From Candidatus Cloacimonadota bacterium (GTDB lineage Bacteria; Cloacimonadota; Cloacimonadia; JGIOTU-2; B8-G9): a stretch of 5,604 nt of DNA. How positions within the stretch are numbered: the first letter of the stretch is position 1; each line of letters starts with the position of its first letter. The DNA lies in the NCBI GenBank assembly GCA_003647765.1, contig QMNM01000124.1, positions 1 through 5,604 on the forward strand. The letters run 5' to 3'. Under the pieces are notes generated by a model. The model was not told where the DNA came from. It worked only from the letters and a program-made list of their open reading frames with translations, and made no database searches. Both the position numbers and the translations under genes were made by a program. Positions 5,046 through 5,604 of the stretch are shown here, in pieces.

Positions 5046-5064
5046 GCTCCGTAGGAGCGACATA
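5046..5064 (+). repeat. GTA-loop hairpin repeat, family B copy 2
   Basis: GCTCC (5046-5050), loop GTA, GGAGC (5054-5058), then GACATA, and two bases later TAGC. The stem differs from copy 1 in two paired positions while the loop and the GA[AC]ATA tail are kept. It lies 50 bases from copy 1 in the same orientation, shortly before the argF ribosome site. Confidence 0.65.
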
Positions 5065-5096
5065 AATAGCTTTAACCATTTTTATTAAAATTCTAT

Positions 5097-5103
5097 GGAG
5101 GAG
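5097..5103 (+). promoter_or_regulatory. Strong ribosome binding site that fixes the argF start
   Basis: GGAGGAG lies two to four bases before the ATG at 5106, a slightly close but very strong match. The ATG at 5095 is out of frame, so 5106 is the start. Confidence 0.8.
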
Positions 5104-5105
5104 AT

Positions 5106-5604
5106 ATGGCGTTTAATTTAAAATCTAGATCTTTACTAACACTTATTGACTTTTCTGCCAAGGAGATTGATTTCCTGATTGATTTAGCAATTAAATTGAA
5201 GAGGGATAAATATGCAGGAATTTACAGTAAGAATTTGGAGCATAAAAATATCGCCTTGATTTTTGAGAAGAGTTCTACTCGGACAAGATGTGCGTTTGTG
5301 GTTGCTTGTATAGATGAAGGTGCGCATCCTGAATATTTAGGTAAAAATGATATTCAATTAGGTAAAAAAGAGACAATTGAGGATACTGCTCGTGTTTTAG
5401 GCAGAATGTTTGATGGCATTGGTTTTCGTGGATTTAAGCATTCTACTGTAGAAATTTTAGCAAAATATTCTGGTGTTCCTGTGTGGAATGGTTTGACAGA
5501 TAAATTCCATCCGACTCAAGTGTTAGCTGATTTTATGACCATTAAAGAGATAAAGGGCTATTTAGCAGGGATAAAACTTGCTTACATAGGTGATGGCCGA
5601 AATA
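5106..5604 (+). CDS. argF: Ornithine carbamoyltransferase, N-terminal half (runs off the window)
   Basis: This enzyme joins carbamoyl phosphate and ornithine to give citrulline in arginine synthesis; the reverse reaction works in the arginine deiminase pathway. The 166 residues visible are about half of the usual 310-335. They cover the whole carbamoyl-phosphate domain. The signature FEKSSTRTR is at 53-61 with the phosphate-binding STRTR at 57-61. [16 protein letters not shown] (94-109) supplies Arg108, and HPTQ is at 135-138. GDGRN (162-166) begins the second domain. FEKxSTRTR separates it from aspartate carbamoyltransferase. Alignment by memory with E. coli ArgF is close throughout with an offset of about two residues. 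The SMG ornithine loop is beyond the window. It could be the catabolic arcB, since sequence alone does not decide and no other arginine gene is visible. The leader is crowded with hairpin repeats, and I see no clear ARG box. Confidence 0.95.
   Translation, partial: MAFNLKSRSLLTLIDFSAKEIDFLIDLAIKLKRDKYAGIYSKNLEHKNIALIFEKSSTRTRCAFVVACIDEGAHPEYLGKNDIQLGKKETIEDTARVLGRMFDGIGFRGFKHSTVEILAKYSGVPVWNGLTDKFHPTQVLADFMTIKEIKGYLAGIKLAYIGDGRN

Noticed and set aside
4996-5105. Riboswitch in the argF leader
   Set aside because: I could not fit any known riboswitch core. The structures are short hairpins with repeat-like variation and are better explained as dispersed repeats.

Overview
The window is about two-thirds A+T and looks like a bacterial chromosome segment. 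A Gram-negative-type (diderm) lineage is possible: there is a lipoprotein, a long two-module ThyX, and gaps full of short hairpin repeats of the kind I associate from memory with the FCB group (Cloacimonadota, Chlorobi, Bacteroidetes) and related candidate phyla. This placement is weak because no 16S or other strong marker is present. TGA is used as a stop at the end of the first gene, so the code looks standard.

Layout, left to right. (1) Positions 1-361 hold no convincing gene but carry a two-stem repeat of the GTCATTGCGA type. (2) 362-925 (+) encodes a lipoprotein of the PEBP/YbhB family. (3) 927-2375 (-) encodes a double-length ThyX-type thymidylate synthase that converges on it with one base between the stops. 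(4) 2376-2716 is a non-coding block with five hairpins, four of them arranged as a nested, roughly mirror-symmetric set. (5) 2717-3670 (-) is a DUF1385/YqhQ membrane protein and 3680-3907 (-) is ribosomal protein L31 (rpmE). The two form a short operon. (6) 3908-4264 is a divergent intergenic region with a 12-bp perfect stem-loop. (7) 4265-4807 (+) is a Gx-transporter / heptaprenyl diphosphate synthase component I-like membrane protein. (8) 4808-5105 is a dense array of different hairpin repeats. (9) 5106 to the window end (+) is the first half of ornithine carbamoyltransferase (argF), which has no stop in the window.

The genes are mostly housekeeping: dTMP synthesis, translation, arginine metabolism, and membrane proteins of uncertain role. 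They do not form one pathway. The rpmE-DUF1385 pair is the only clear operon.

I found no defence system, CRISPR array, transposase gene, tRNA or rRNA. The part that repays a closer look is the intergenic DNA. It contains at least four structurally distinct hairpin repeat families. In one of them two copies keep the flanks and the loop while the stem bases change in pairs, and one of those copies supplies the last residues of the Gx-transporter gene. The tandem ThyX, whose two halves have lost different motifs, is the most interesting protein.
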